Shown: positions 1-7,180, counted from the first letter of the stretch. The stretch: DNA of 7,180 bases from an uncultured bacterium (GCA_947581845.1 CANPVY010000080.1:1-7180); one strand, 5' to 3'. Program-made: numbers and translations. The notes: generated from the letters alone by a model not told the origin.

Positions 1-36
1 CAAGAGTCTCGCGGCTGGCATGGCGCTTCGGCGGCG

Positions 37-64
37 AATATACTCCCGGGAACCCGGCCGTCAA
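37..64 (-). promoter_or_regulatory. Candidate sigma70-type promoter firing leftward off the window
   Basis: Read on the minus strand there is TTGACG (64-59), a 16-base spacer and TATATT (42-37), five of six matches at each box. The spacer holds a perfect inverted repeat, CCGGG-AA-CCCGG (46-57). Transcription would start near base 30. A minus-strand ATG at 21-19 opens a frame reading M-P-A-A-R-L-L to the window edge, so a divergent gene may begin here. There is no clear Shine-Dalgarno site and the leader would be only about 9 bases, so the true start could lie further left. This rests on box matching only. Confidence 0.35.
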
Positions 65-85
65 ACCAGCTGCGCGCGCAGGGTT

Positions 86-114
86 TTGACAGTGGGCACA
101 AGGTGCCATATTGA
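86..114 (+). promoter_or_regulatory. Candidate sigma70-type promoter for the EIIA/zinc-ribbon operon
   Basis: A perfect TTGACA (86-91) is followed by a 17-base spacer and a weak -10 box, TATTGA (109-114, three of six). Transcription would start near base 121, giving a leader of about 75 bases. The spacer contains the inverted repeat GGCAC-AAG-GTGCC (95-107), centred between the two boxes, which is where a repressor operator could sit. The -35 box is strong evidence; the -10 box and the operator idea are not. Confidence 0.45.
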
Positions 115-138
115 TAGCCGGGGTGAGGAGAGCGTGTT

Positions 139-170
139 CGCCGGGCGCCGGGCAGGGGGCGCGCCCAAGC
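139..170 (+). promoter_or_regulatory. GC-rich structured leader ahead of the EIIA gene
   Basis: The predicted 5' leader contains a perfect 10-base palindrome, GGGCGCGCCC (157-166), and just before it a tandem GCCGGGC-GCCGGGC stretch (139-152). GGGCGC at 143-148 can also pair with GCGCCC at 161-166 as a 6-bp stem. Such folds would lie about 20 bases upstream of the ribosome binding site and might modulate translation. No known riboswitch class is recognised, and in high-GC DNA this may be chance. Confidence 0.2.
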
Positions 171-185
171 CCGCGAGTGGTGATC

Positions 186-191
186 GGAGGT
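186..191 (+). promoter_or_regulatory. Ribosome binding site of the EIIA gene
   Basis: GGAGGT lies 4 bases ahead of the ATG at 196. It is a full match to the anti-Shine-Dalgarno core and fixes the start of the EIIA gene, rather than the overlapping out-of-frame ORF that opens at 111. Confidence 0.8.
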
Positions 192-195
192 CCCG

Positions 196-648
196 ATGCA
201 GTTGCGCGAGTTCTTTACCGAAGATGTGATCAAGCTGGATCTGCAGGGCGCGAGCAAGGACGAGATTCTAAAGGAGCTGATCTCCCTGCTCAAACTCCCC
301 GAGAAGTCGGAAGGCATCCTATTCAAGATGCTGAAGCGGCGCGAGAACCTGGGTTCGACAGGGATCGGGCGTGGGATCGCGATTCCGCACTGCCGCTCGC
401 TAGTCGTCAACCACCTACGCGTCGCTTTCGGTCGCCGGTCCGACGCCATCGACTTCAAGGCAATAGACGACAAGCCGGTGTCCTTCTTCTTCCTGATCGT
501 CGCACCGCCGCTGGAAGTCTCCAACCAATACCTGCCGGTGCTCGGCAAGATCGCCCAGCTGTGCCGTGAGCCCGACGTACCGGAGAAGCTGGCCCAGATC
601 CGTACGCCAGACCAGTTCCTTGAGCTGCTGGATCAGAAACAGGTTTGA
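196..648 (+). CDS. PTS EIIA domain protein, fructose/nitrogen (PtsN) type
   Basis: This 150-residue protein is a single-domain phosphotransferase EIIA of the mannitol/fructose/PtsN family, expected in the cytosol. It should take a phosphoryl group from HPr or NPr onto a histidine. The window shows the EIIA type-2 active-site signature at residues 50-66, ending GIAIPHC, with the acceptor His65; the hydrophobic strand VSFFFLIVAPP follows. The length fits stand-alone PtsN proteins, and no membrane EIIB/EIIC is attached or adjacent, so a regulatory rather than a sugar-transport role is inferred. A strong GGAGGT site supports the ATG. The gene is 16 bases upstream of the zinc-ribbon gene on the same strand, so they probably share a transcript. 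The symbol ptsN is plausible, but the FruA-like EIIA subfamily cannot be excluded. Confidence 0.93.
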   Translation: MQLREFFTEDVIKLDLQGASKDEILKELISLLKLPEKSEGILFKMLKRRENLGSTGIGRGIAIPHCRSLVVNHLRVAFGRRSDAIDFKAIDDKPVSFFFLIVAPPLEVSNQYLPVLGKIAQLCREPDVPEKLAQIRTPDQFLELLDQKQV

Positions 649-664
649 CGCAAGGACGTTCAGT

Positions 665-1021
665 ATGCATCCCCAGCTTGAGATACTCCTGGAACTGCAG
701 GATCTAAAGGCACAACAGAGAGAGCTGGCAGAGGCCACGGCGGACACGAGCCATGAGATCGAGCGGAAGGTCTTCCGTGTGAAGCCGGAAGACGCCGCGG
801 CGCAGCTGCAATCAAAGATCGAGGAGATGGAGAGTGTTCTCGCCCCCGATGTCGCGGACCGTTACCGAATCATCTCCAGGCGACGAAACCGCGCCGTCGC
901 ACCCGTGTTGAACGGTATCTGTTACGGGTGTTTCATGACCGTCCCGACCGGGGTGCCCCCGAGTAACGACGAGATCCGCTGGTGCGAGCACTGCGGATCG
1001 TTTCTGTATTTCGTGGACTGA
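665..1021 (+). CDS. Short coiled-coil C4-type zinc-ribbon protein (zf-RING_7/DUF164-like)
   Basis: This 118-residue protein has an N-terminal half rich in Glu, Gln and Leu, with helical, coiled-coil-like character at about residues 5-60. A C-terminal zinc ribbon carries Cys86, Cys89, Cys107 and Cys110 (CYGC ... CEHC), ending GSFLYFVD. The ribbon resembles the C4 zinc-ribbon (DUF164) family, whose members usually run to about 240 residues with a much longer coiled coil; this one is about half that. The family is thought to bind nucleic acid or act as a scaffold, but its function is not settled. The ATG at 665 has AAGGA (652-656) 8 bases upstream. The frame stays open further upstream, but that stretch overlaps the EIIA gene and lacks family-like sequence. 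It is probably co-transcribed with the EIIA gene. Confidence 0.82.
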   Translation: MHPQLEILLELQDLKAQQRELAEATADTSHEIERKVFRVKPEDAAAQLQSKIEEMESVLAPDVADRYRIISRRRNRAVAPVLNGICYGCFMTVPTGVPPSNDEIRWCEHCGSFLYFVD

Positions 1022-1033
1022 TCTCGAGGCGCG

Positions 1034-1498
1034 TCAGCGGGTGACGATCATCTTGCGAACGTCCTGCGCTCGGTTCGCAATGATCTGGCAGAAGTAAATC
1101 CCAGACGAGACGAGCTGCCCGCTCCTGTCCGTCCCATCCCAGTATAGCAAGTAACGGCCCGGCGCTTCGTAGCGGATCTCCCGGACAGGCTGGCCTGCGG
1201 ACGTGGGGTGATCCAGGGCAACCGGATAGGCGACGAGCTGGCGGAGAAGATTGTAGATGCGTACCGTGACCAGGACCGGTAGCCCATCCTGGAAGAGGTC
1301 GTCCCCCAGAATGAACGGGATCCGGGTCTCCTGCCTGAAAGGATTCGGGTAGTTCGGCTCCAGTCGCACACCGCGGACTTCCTCTTGCGTGACCTCCTGA
1401 AATCCCGCGGTGCTGTCAGTCTGTTGCGCGAAGACCTCGGCTGAGCTAGGGACTCGCGCCAGCAGAAGGACGAGGAGCACAGTACAACTGTGCCTCAA
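1034..1498 (-). CDS. Small exported protein made almost entirely of a Por/FlgD-like C-terminal sorting domain
   Basis: From a TTG start this is 154 residues: a signal peptide (hydrophobic core about 6-14, likely cleavage after VFA at 24), a linker of about 20 residues, then a sorting domain from about 46 to the end. The domain opens with LEPNYPNPF and TRIPF, continues with VTVRIYNLL, and ends with GRYLLYWDGTDRSGQLVSSGIYFCQI and a basic KMIVTR tail. This is the FlgD-like/type IX secretion C-terminal pattern that targets proteins outward or to the surface in FCB bacteria. The frame extends to an ATG at 1561, but that ATG falls inside the predicted -10 region and would bury the signal peptide. 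TTG at 1498 has a GGAGAGGG site in front. No passenger domain is present, so its role is unknown. Confidence 0.75.
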   Translation of the reverse strand: MRHSCTVLLVLLLARVPSSAEVFAQQTDSTAGFQEVTQEEVRGVRLEPNYPNPFRQETRIPFILGDDLFQDGLPVLVTVRIYNLLRQLVAYPVALDHPTSAGQPVREIRYEAPGRYLLYWDGTDRSGQLVSSGIYFCQIIANRAQDVRKMIVTR

Positions 1499-1502
1499 TC
1501 CG

Positions 1503-1516
1503 CCCTCTCCCCCTCC
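1503..1516 (-). promoter_or_regulatory. Ribosome binding site supporting a TTG start
   Basis: On the minus strand a purine run, GGAGGGGGAGAGGG, ends 4 bases before the TTG at 1498; its second GGAG ends 8 bases before it. This decides the start of the sorting-domain protein: TTG here rather than the upstream ATG at 1561. Confidence 0.55.
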
Positions 1517-1561
1517 GTCAAACGGTAGCGTTGGTTCGGTCAAAACCTCCCGGGTCGACAA

Positions 1562-1590
1562 ATCCTACCCAGCCAATGATTCCTATTCAA
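1562..1590 (-). promoter_or_regulatory. Candidate sigma70-type promoter of the sorting-domain gene
   Basis: Read on the minus strand: TTGAAT (1590-1585), a 17-base spacer, then TAGGAT (1567-1562), four of six matches at each box. The surrounding stretch (1583-1600) is markedly AT-rich for this window. The start of transcription would be near 1555, giving a leader of about 57 bases to the TTG at 1498. A small inverted repeat, CTATT-CAAAA-AATAG (1583-1597), overlaps the -35 box. Confidence 0.5.
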
Positions 1591-1606
1591 AAAATAGAAA
1601 GCCGAG

Positions 1607-1646
1607 CCAAACTGAGCAAGAAGCACGTGGCGCGCTACGGCGCTTC
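1607..1646 (-). terminator. Weak possible terminator at the end of selB
   Basis: Minus-strand GAAGCGC (1646-1640) can pair with GTGCTTC (1626-1620), a 7-bp stem with one G-U pair and a 13-base loop, overlapping the selB stop codon. The bases that follow (TTGCTCAGTTTGG) are only moderately T-rich, so termination here would be inefficient and selB transcripts may read on into the sorting-domain gene. Confidence 0.25.
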
Positions 1647-3536
1647 TCGCAGCATCCGGCCCCCCGGAACGCGGCGCGTGTAGCCCGTGGCGTCGAAATA
1701 CTGAAGTAGTGGGATAAGATACTTTCTGCTCACACCCAACCCCTGGCGCAGTTCCGACGGCGTCGCCACCTGCCCTCCTGCCAGCATCTCGCCCAGGCGC
1801 GCCCTCACCTCAGCGAGCACCCCGGAATCGTAATAGAGGTCCGACGTGACCGGCACCAGTTCTTCCTGGGCAGCCAGGAACTTCAGGACAGCGAGAAGCT
1901 CGTCCCCGCGCACGCCCAGAGCGCCTGCCAGTTCCTTGAGCGCCGGGGGTGTGAAGCCAGCGGTGCGGATACGGGCGCGCGCCGCCGACGCCAGCGGCTC
2001 CTGCTCGGGCGGGAGCCGGGGAACGTGGCCGGCGAGGGCCGCCACGGAGCCGTCGATGCGGATCCTCCCCTCGCGCTCCAGATCAGCGAGCACGGCGTTG
2101 ACGAGTTCAGGCGAGCCGCCGATCGCGCGGCGCAACGACTCCAGGCTGACCCCTGGCGCCGCGACATCACGGCCGTGGCCGTGAGCGAGCCTCTCCAGCA
2201 GCGCAGCCTGGGCCTCGCGCACAGCACGCTCCGGAAACCAGCGCCCCCCCAGCTGGCGAACCGAGCCATCGCTTGCGAGCGAGCGGAGCTGGTGCTCTAG
2301 GTCGGTGGGTGTCGCTCCTGCGAGCAGAGCGAGCTCGGCCGCGCTGGCGCCGTCGCTGAGTCGCTCCAACACTCTGCGAGTTCGCTGCTTCCCCTCTAGC
2401 GCCGCCAGGGTACCCCAGTCCGCGACCTCCTGTTCGTGGAGAGGGCCGTGCCGGGACGCCCAGGGGTCGAGGACCACGCCACCGCCGATGGTCGTGATTG
2501 GCGAGTAGGAGCGAACCACGAAGCGATCCCCACAGCGGGCAACCACCGGCTTCTCCAGCCGCAACTGAACGGCCGAACCCTCACCCGGGCGTAGCGGCTG
2601 CTGCGGGTCGAGCACGACACGCGCCATCGTCTCGGCGGTGCCCAGGTGGAAGCGGACGCGTTGCCAGTGCTTGACGGGGGAGGGCGAGTCGGGCACGAGT
2701 TCCAACCTGGCGTCGACGTAGCGCGTGGCTCGCCAGACGGTATCGCTGGTGAGCACGTCGCCCCGCCGGACCTGCGAGCGGTCGACGCCTGCTAAGGCCA
2801 GCGCGGCTCGCTGGCCGGCGCGCGCCGACTGCATGTCAACGCCGTGCACCTGGATACCGCGGACCCGTGCCGAACGGTCGGCGGGGAGGATGCGGATCTC
2901 CCCTCCGTTCTCGATCCGGCCGCTCCAAACCGTCCCCGTGACCACGGTGCCCACCCCGCGCACGCTGAAGCAGCGATCCACAGGCAGTCGGAAGAGATCG
3001 TCGTCGCGGCGGGCCCGCACGGCCCGCGCGGCGTCCCGGATCTCGGCATTCAGCGCATCCAGCCCTTCGCCCTTCACGGCGGAGACGCCAACCACAGGCC
3101 AGTCAGCCGCGCCCATGATCACGGCGACCTGGTCCCTGACCGACTCAGTCACCAGAGTCCGCCAGTCGGCGTCGACCAGGTCGCACTTCGTGATAGCGGC
3201 GACCCCGCGCTCCACCCCCAGTAGACGTGCGATCCAAAGATGCTCCCGCGTCTGCGGCATCGGCCCCTCGTCCGCCGCCACGACCAGCAAGAGCAGATCG
3301 ATTCCGGTTGCACCGGCGAGCATGTTCTTGACGAAATCCTCATGGCCCGGCACATCGACGACCGAGATCTCCAGGTCCTCGGACCCGGTCGGGAAGCGAG
3401 CGAAACCGAGATCGATGGTGATGCCGCGCTGCCGCTCCTCTTCCCAGCGATCGGTGTTGACCCCGGTCAGGGCCTCGACCAACACGGTCTTGCCGTGATC
3501 GACGTGTCCGCCCGTTCCCAGTATGACCGACTTCAT
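1635..3536 (-). CDS. selB: Selenocysteine-specific translation elongation factor SelB
   Basis: This 633-residue GTPase delivers selenocysteinyl-tRNA to ribosomes at UGA codons followed by a SECIS element. The GTPase motifs are all present: G1 GGHVDHGKT (9-17), switch I RGITIDLGF (37-45), G3 DVPGH (61-65), G4 TKCD (116-119) and G5 SAVKG (152-156). EF-Tu-like domain II follows (about 182-265, with VRGVGTVVTG), then domain III (about 270-360, with ITTIGGGVVLDP). The remaining 270 residues match in length the winged-helix array that binds SECIS RNA. Size is close to the roughly 614-residue E. coli protein. The ATG overlaps the recO stop as ATGA, so expression is likely coupled to recO. selA, selD and tRNA-Sec are not in the window and should lie elsewhere. 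No in-frame UGA selenoprotein was recognised here. Confidence 0.96.
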   Translation of the reverse strand: MKSVILGTGGHVDHGKTVLVEALTGVNTDRWEEERQRGITIDLGFARFPTGSEDLEISVVDVPGHEDFVKNMLAGATGIDLLLLVVAADEGPMPQTREHLWIARLLGVERGVAAITKCDLVDADWRTLVTESVRDQVAVIMGAADWPVVGVSAVKGEGLDALNAEIRDAARAVRARRDDDLFRLPVDRCFSVRGVGTVVTGTVWSGRIENGGEIRILPADRSARVRGIQVHGVDMQSARAGQRAALALAGVDRSQVRRGDVLTSDTVWRATRYVDARLELVPDSPSPVKHWQRVRFHLGTAETMARVVLDPQQPLRPGEGSAVQLRLEKPVVARCGDRFVVRSYSPITTIGGGVVLDPWASRHGPLHEQEVADWGTLAALEGKQRTRRVLERLSDGASAAELALLAGATPTDLEHQLRSLASDGSVRQLGGRWFPERAVREAQAALLERLAHGHGRDVAAPGVSLESLRRAIGGSPELVNAVLADLEREGRIRIDGSVAALAGHVPRLPPEQEPLASAARARIRTAGFTPPALKELAGALGVRGDELLAVLKFLAAQEELVPVTSDLYYDSGVLAEVRARLGEMLAGGQVATPSELRQGLGVSRKYLIPLLQYFDATGYTRRVPGGRMLREAP

Positions 3537-4288
3537 CTGAGGCGTTCTTCCAAGAACCGGAAGGAGTTGAGCTGCTGGTAATCGGCGAGGTGGTAGGCCA
3601 CAAAATCGCGCAGCAGGTCACGCTGAGCCGGCGCGGACTCGAGTGGCCGCCCGTCGCCTCGGCCGCCCCTGACGAGCGCGCTCAGCTCCGCTACGGCCGT
3701 GGATGACAGTTCGCGCAGGCTCAAGTTCTTTGCCTGCGGCTGGCAGCGACCGCAGATGATGCCGCCACCCGTCAGGTCGAATTGGGTTCGCTCGCCGGTT
3801 GTCACCGCTCGACCACATAATGAGCAGCACTCGGTGTTGGGTGCGAAACCGAGATGGACGATCAGCTTCCAGGTCTCCTCGAGCATCGCCGTCTCCAGAT
3901 CCCCGCGCTCCTCCAGCAGGCGGTCAAGTCCCCGACCGAGCTGGTCGAAGAGCTCCTTGTCGGCCGCAGCGGGCGCGAAGCGGAGCGCGATCTCGGTGAG
4001 CAAGCCAGCCCCGGCATAGCGCATCAGCTCGCGACCCAGGGCCTGGCGCTCGCGGCGCAACTCGAAGACGGAGAGGGTGTGCAGCTCACGGCCCTCTCTG
4101 GTGTAGAAGGTGGCGACGCCATCCGTGAACGGCTCCAGCAGGCCACCGAATCGACTCTTGGGACGGCGCGCGCCCTTAGCGATGACCGAGCAAAGACCGT
4201 GGTCGCGGGTGAGCAGCCGGAGGATCTTGCTGGTCTCGCTGTACTCGTAGGTCTTGAGAATGGTGGCAAGCGTCGTAACGAGCGCCAT
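3533..4288 (-). CDS. recO: DNA repair protein RecO
   Basis: RecO works in the RecFOR pathway, helping RecA load on SSB-coated single-stranded DNA at gaps and annealing complementary strands. The protein has 251 residues, typical of the family. The N-terminal OB fold is seen in ILKTYEYSETSKILRLLT (about 10-27), VIAKGARRPKSRFGGLLEPF (35-54) and the strands after it. A helical part follows (about 80-150), then the RecO zinc-finger region with Cys154/155, Cys158, Cys179 and Cys182 (CCSLCGR ... GIICGRC). The ATG at 4288 gives the usual RecO N-terminus although no good Shine-Dalgarno site precedes it. The stop overlaps the selB start by four bases. An intrinsic terminator lies about 65 bases upstream, so recO should start its own transcript, but I see no convincing promoter in the gap. 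Confidence 0.95.
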   Translation of the reverse strand: MALVTTLATILKTYEYSETSKILRLLTRDHGLCSVIAKGARRPKSRFGGLLEPFTDGVATFYTREGRELHTLSVFELRRERQALGRELMRYAGAGLLTEIALRFAPAAADKELFDQLGRGLDRLLEERGDLETAMLEETWKLIVHLGFAPNTECCSLCGRAVTTGERTQFDLTGGGIICGRCQPQAKNLSLRELSSTAVAELSALVRGGRGDGRPLESAPAQRDLLRDFVAYHLADYQQLNSFRFLEERLR

Positions 4289-4353
4289 ACACCGAACTTA
4301 GGACGGCGGTGAACGGTCGGCCAGCGCGGCCGGCAACAGGACGGGTAGGTGGC

Positions 4354-4389
4354 AATAGAAAAGCCGCCGAGGCGCCTGCCACCGACGGC
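4354..4389 (-). terminator. Intrinsic terminator after the BFN gene
   Basis: On the minus strand GCCGTCGG (4389-4382) pairs with TCGGCGGC (4370-4363), an 8-bp GC-rich stem with two G-U pairs and an 11-base loop, followed directly by TTTTCTATT (4362-4354). It lies 25 bases beyond the BFN stop and 65 bases before recO, separating the metK-ahcY-BFN unit from recO-selB. Confidence 0.55.
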
Positions 4390-4413
4390 CTGCTTCCGGG
4401 GCTCTGCGGGGTG

Positions 4414-4947
4414 TCACGGGCTGAAACGACCGAAGTCCTCGGGATTCAGCCTTTTCAGGTACTCCTTGAGCTGCTCGGCGTCCATCCCTTTGGTCTCCTC
4501 GGCCTCTGGGACGACGTCAGGCGTCTCACCCGGCTCAACCTCGGACGGCTGGATCTCGATGGACGCCTGCTCGAGCAGATCGTCGTGCGCGTAGATGGGC
4601 GCCTTGGCGCGCAGCGCGATCGCGATGCTGTCGCTGGGTCGGGCATCGATCGAGACCACCTGCCCGTCCCGCTTGAGAATCAGCTCAGCGTGGTAAGTGT
4701 TGTCGACGACCTTCGTGATGAGTACGCGCTGTAGCTCGCTGCCGAGGCCCTGCAGCATGGCCATGAAGAGGTCGTGGGTCAGCGGGCGCGAGAACTTCAT
4801 CCCTGCCAGCTCCATGGCGATGGCGCTGGCCTCACCAGGTCCGATCCAGATCGGGAGAACGCGCTCGCCTTCCAGCTCCTGCAAGATGACGACCGGCGTG
4901 TTGGACGCCTTATCCAGCCCGAGGCTGGCTACCCTGACCTGGTTCAT
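4414..4947 (-). CDS. Bifunctional nuclease (BFN/DUF151) family protein
   Basis: This 177-residue protein has the BFN (DUF151) domain over roughly its first 140 residues: VRVASLGLDKASNTPVVILQE, LPIWIGPGEASAIAMEL, the RPLTHDLFMAML segment, and DARPSDSIAIALRAKAPIYA. Next comes an acidic, proline-rich linker and a closing LKEYLKRLNPEDFGRF, a tail typical of bacterial members. The family takes its name from plant proteins reported to have both RNase and DNase activity; the role of bacterial members is poorly defined. The start is uncertain. A TTG at 4980 adds 11 residues and has GAGG 7 bases upstream. I prefer the ATG at 4947 because the family core begins there and because the candidate promoter would leave the TTG only about 9 bases of leader. 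An intrinsic terminator follows the stop. Confidence 0.9.
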   Translation of the reverse strand: MNQVRVASLGLDKASNTPVVILQELEGERVLPIWIGPGEASAIAMELAGMKFSRPLTHDLFMAMLQGLGSELQRVLITKVVDNTYHAELILKRDGQVVSIDARPSDSIAIALRAKAPIYAHDDLLEQASIEIQPSEVEPGETPDVVPEAEETKGMDAEQLKEYLKRLNPEDFGRFSP

Positions 4948-4995
4948 GCTACCCACAGTAGATCGATCGGCAGGCTCCAAGATCTGGCCTCACCC

Positions 4996-5023
4996 AAGAT
5001 ACCAACCCCGACCCGTCTGTAAA
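4996..5023 (-). promoter_or_regulatory. Candidate promoter upstream of the BFN gene
   Basis: On the minus strand TTTACA (5023-5018, five of six) is followed by a 16-base spacer and TATCTT (5001-4996, four of six). It sits between the AHCY stop and the BFN start and would give a leader of about 42 bases to the ATG at 4947. The BFN gene could therefore be expressed on its own as well as by read-through from metK-ahcY; no hairpin terminator was seen after AHCY. Confidence 0.35.
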
Positions 5024-5037
5024 CCCCGCCGCCGTAC

Positions 5038-6396
<1,359 letters not shown>

Positions 6397-6401
6397 TCAG
6401 T

Positions 6402-7180
6402 TCAACCGATATGGGACCTCAGATCTTCCACCTTGTCGCAGCGCTCCCAGGAGAAGCCACCGTCCGACTCAGGCTCGCGACCGAAGTGACCGTAAGCCGC
6501 CGTCCTCTTGAAAAGCGGACGGCGTAGGCCCAGGGCCTCGATGATGCCCCAGGGGGTGAGATCGAACACGTCACGGACTGCGGCTTCGAGCCGGGCGTTG
6601 GGGACGCCGGCCGTTCCCCGGGTATCGATGAGGACCGAGACCGGTTGGGCGACACCGATCGCGTATGCCAGCTGGACCTCGCAGGTCTCGGCCAGTTCGG
6701 CGGCGACGATGTTCTTAGCGATCCAGCGGGCTGCGTAGCTGGCCGAGCGGTCGACCTTGGTGGGGTCCTTGCCACTGAAGGCACCACCGCCGTGCCGCCC
6801 GACGCCGCCATAGGTATCGACGATGATCTTGCGCCCTGTGAGGCCCGCGTCGCCCTGCGGGCCGCCGGTGACGAAGCGACCGGTCGGGTTGATGTGGATG
6901 CGGGTGGAGTTATGGTCGTAGAGTTCCGTAGGCAGGACCGGCTCGATGACAAGTTCCCGGATCTTCTCACGGATCTCGCCGTTCTCGATGTCGTCGTCGT
7001 GCTGCGCGGAGACAACGACCGCCTCGATGCGCACCGGCTCGTCGCCATCGTACTCGACGGTGACCTGGGACTTGCCATCGGGCCGCAGCCAAGGGATTGT
7101 ACCCGACCTGCGTGCCTCCGCCAGACGCCGGGTCAGTCGGTGGGCGAGGATGATCGGCAGGGGCATGAGCTCGGGGCTCT
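6402..7180 (-). CDS. metK: S-adenosylmethionine synthetase, C-terminal two-thirds (runs off the right edge)
   Basis: MetK makes S-adenosylmethionine from methionine and ATP. About 258 residues are visible; the family is about 385-400 residues, so roughly the first 130 lie beyond the edge. The frame stays open to the last base, reading S-P-E-L just before [11 protein letters not shown], which is the family's conserved block, so the methionine at 7166 is internal and not the start. Other conserved parts are [42 protein letters not shown] and the phosphate-binding [19 protein letters not shown], about 95 to 145 residues after that methionine. The C-terminus, [17 protein letters not shown], is complete. 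It is the first visible gene of the minus-strand block; any SAM-responsive leader would lie outside the window. Confidence 0.97.
   Translation of the reverse strand, partial: SPELMPLPIILAHRLTRRLAEARRSGTIPWLRPDGKSQVTVEYDGDEPVRIEAVVVSAQHDDDIENGEIREKIRELVIEPVLPTELYDHNSTRIHINPTGRFVTGGPQGDAGLTGRKIIVDTYGGVGRHGGGAFSGKDPTKVDRSASYAARWIAKNIVAAELAETCEVQLAYAIGVAQPVSVLIDTRGTAGVPNARLEAAVRDVFDLTPWGIIEALGLRRPLFKRTAAYGHFGREPESDGGFSWERCDKVEDLRSHIG

Noticed and set aside
20..229. Plus-strand open frame of 69 codons at the left edge
   Set aside because: No ribosome binding site or domain; it runs through the predicted promoter, leader and EIIA start and is Arg/Ser-rich.
111..569. Plus-strand frame overlapping the EIIA gene
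   Set aside because: It lacks a ribosome binding site and is Arg/Pro-rich; the EIIA frame with GGAGGT and an intact active-site signature explains this DNA.
646..1036. TGA stop codons read as possible selenocysteine codons because selB is nearby
   Set aside because: After each TGA the frame loses family-like sequence, each protein already ends at its usual place, and no SECIS-like hairpin is seen just downstream.
1499..1561. Upstream ATG extension of the sorting-domain protein
   Set aside because: The ATG overlaps the predicted -10 region, has no ribosome binding site, and adds 21 non-hydrophobic residues ahead of the signal peptide.
2725..3498. Plus-strand open frame (257 codons) antisense to the selB GTPase region
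   Set aside because: It is very rich in Ser, Arg and Thr, has no family resemblance, and lies opposite invariant GTPase motifs.
4311..4340. Imperfect inverted repeat GTCGGCC/GGCCGGC upstream of recO
   Set aside because: Short stem with a mismatch or wobble, no T-run after it, and such GC repeats are expected by chance here.

Overview
The window is high-GC, gene-dense bacterial chromosome, mostly housekeeping. No tRNA, rRNA, CRISPR array, insertion sequence or phage gene was seen. One protein carries a C-terminal Por-secretion/FlgD-like sorting domain (motif EPNYPNPF). That class is typical of the FCB superphylum and related candidate phyla such as Rhodothermota, Gemmatimonadota-like or Eisenbacteria-like lineages. 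A selenocysteine elongation factor (SelB) shows that the organism probably makes selenoproteins. Species cannot be told from the window.

Layout. Bases 1-195 form an intergenic or leader region with two back-to-back candidate promoters: a minus-strand one firing off the left edge and a plus-strand one for the first operon. Bases 196-1021 (+) hold a two-gene operon: a PtsN-type PTS EIIA protein and a short coiled-coil/C4 zinc-ribbon protein. It converges, with only 12 bases between stop codons, on a long minus-strand block running to the right edge. In transcription order (right to left) that block reads metK (5' end outside the window), S-adenosylhomocysteine hydrolase, a bifunctional-nuclease (BFN/DUF151) protein, an intrinsic terminator, recO, selB, and a small exported sorting-domain protein with its own promoter.

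How the genes fit together. MetK makes S-adenosylmethionine, and the hydrolase clears the S-adenosylhomocysteine left after methyl transfer; the two are 23 bases apart and surely co-transcribed. The BFN gene follows with a candidate promoter of its own, and a GC-rich hairpin with a T-run then closes that unit. recO and selB overlap by ATGA and should be translationally coupled, although one serves RecFOR recombination repair and the other selenocysteine decoding. The small exported protein has a good sigma70-like promoter whose position argues for a TTG start 63 bases inside the longest ORF.

I found no convincing undescribed multi-gene system. The points most worth a second look are the exported protein that is almost only a sorting domain, the recO-selB coupling, the shortened zinc-ribbon protein paired with the EIIA, the archaeal/Thermotoga-type AHCY, and the paired promoters with inverted repeats in their spacers at the left edge.
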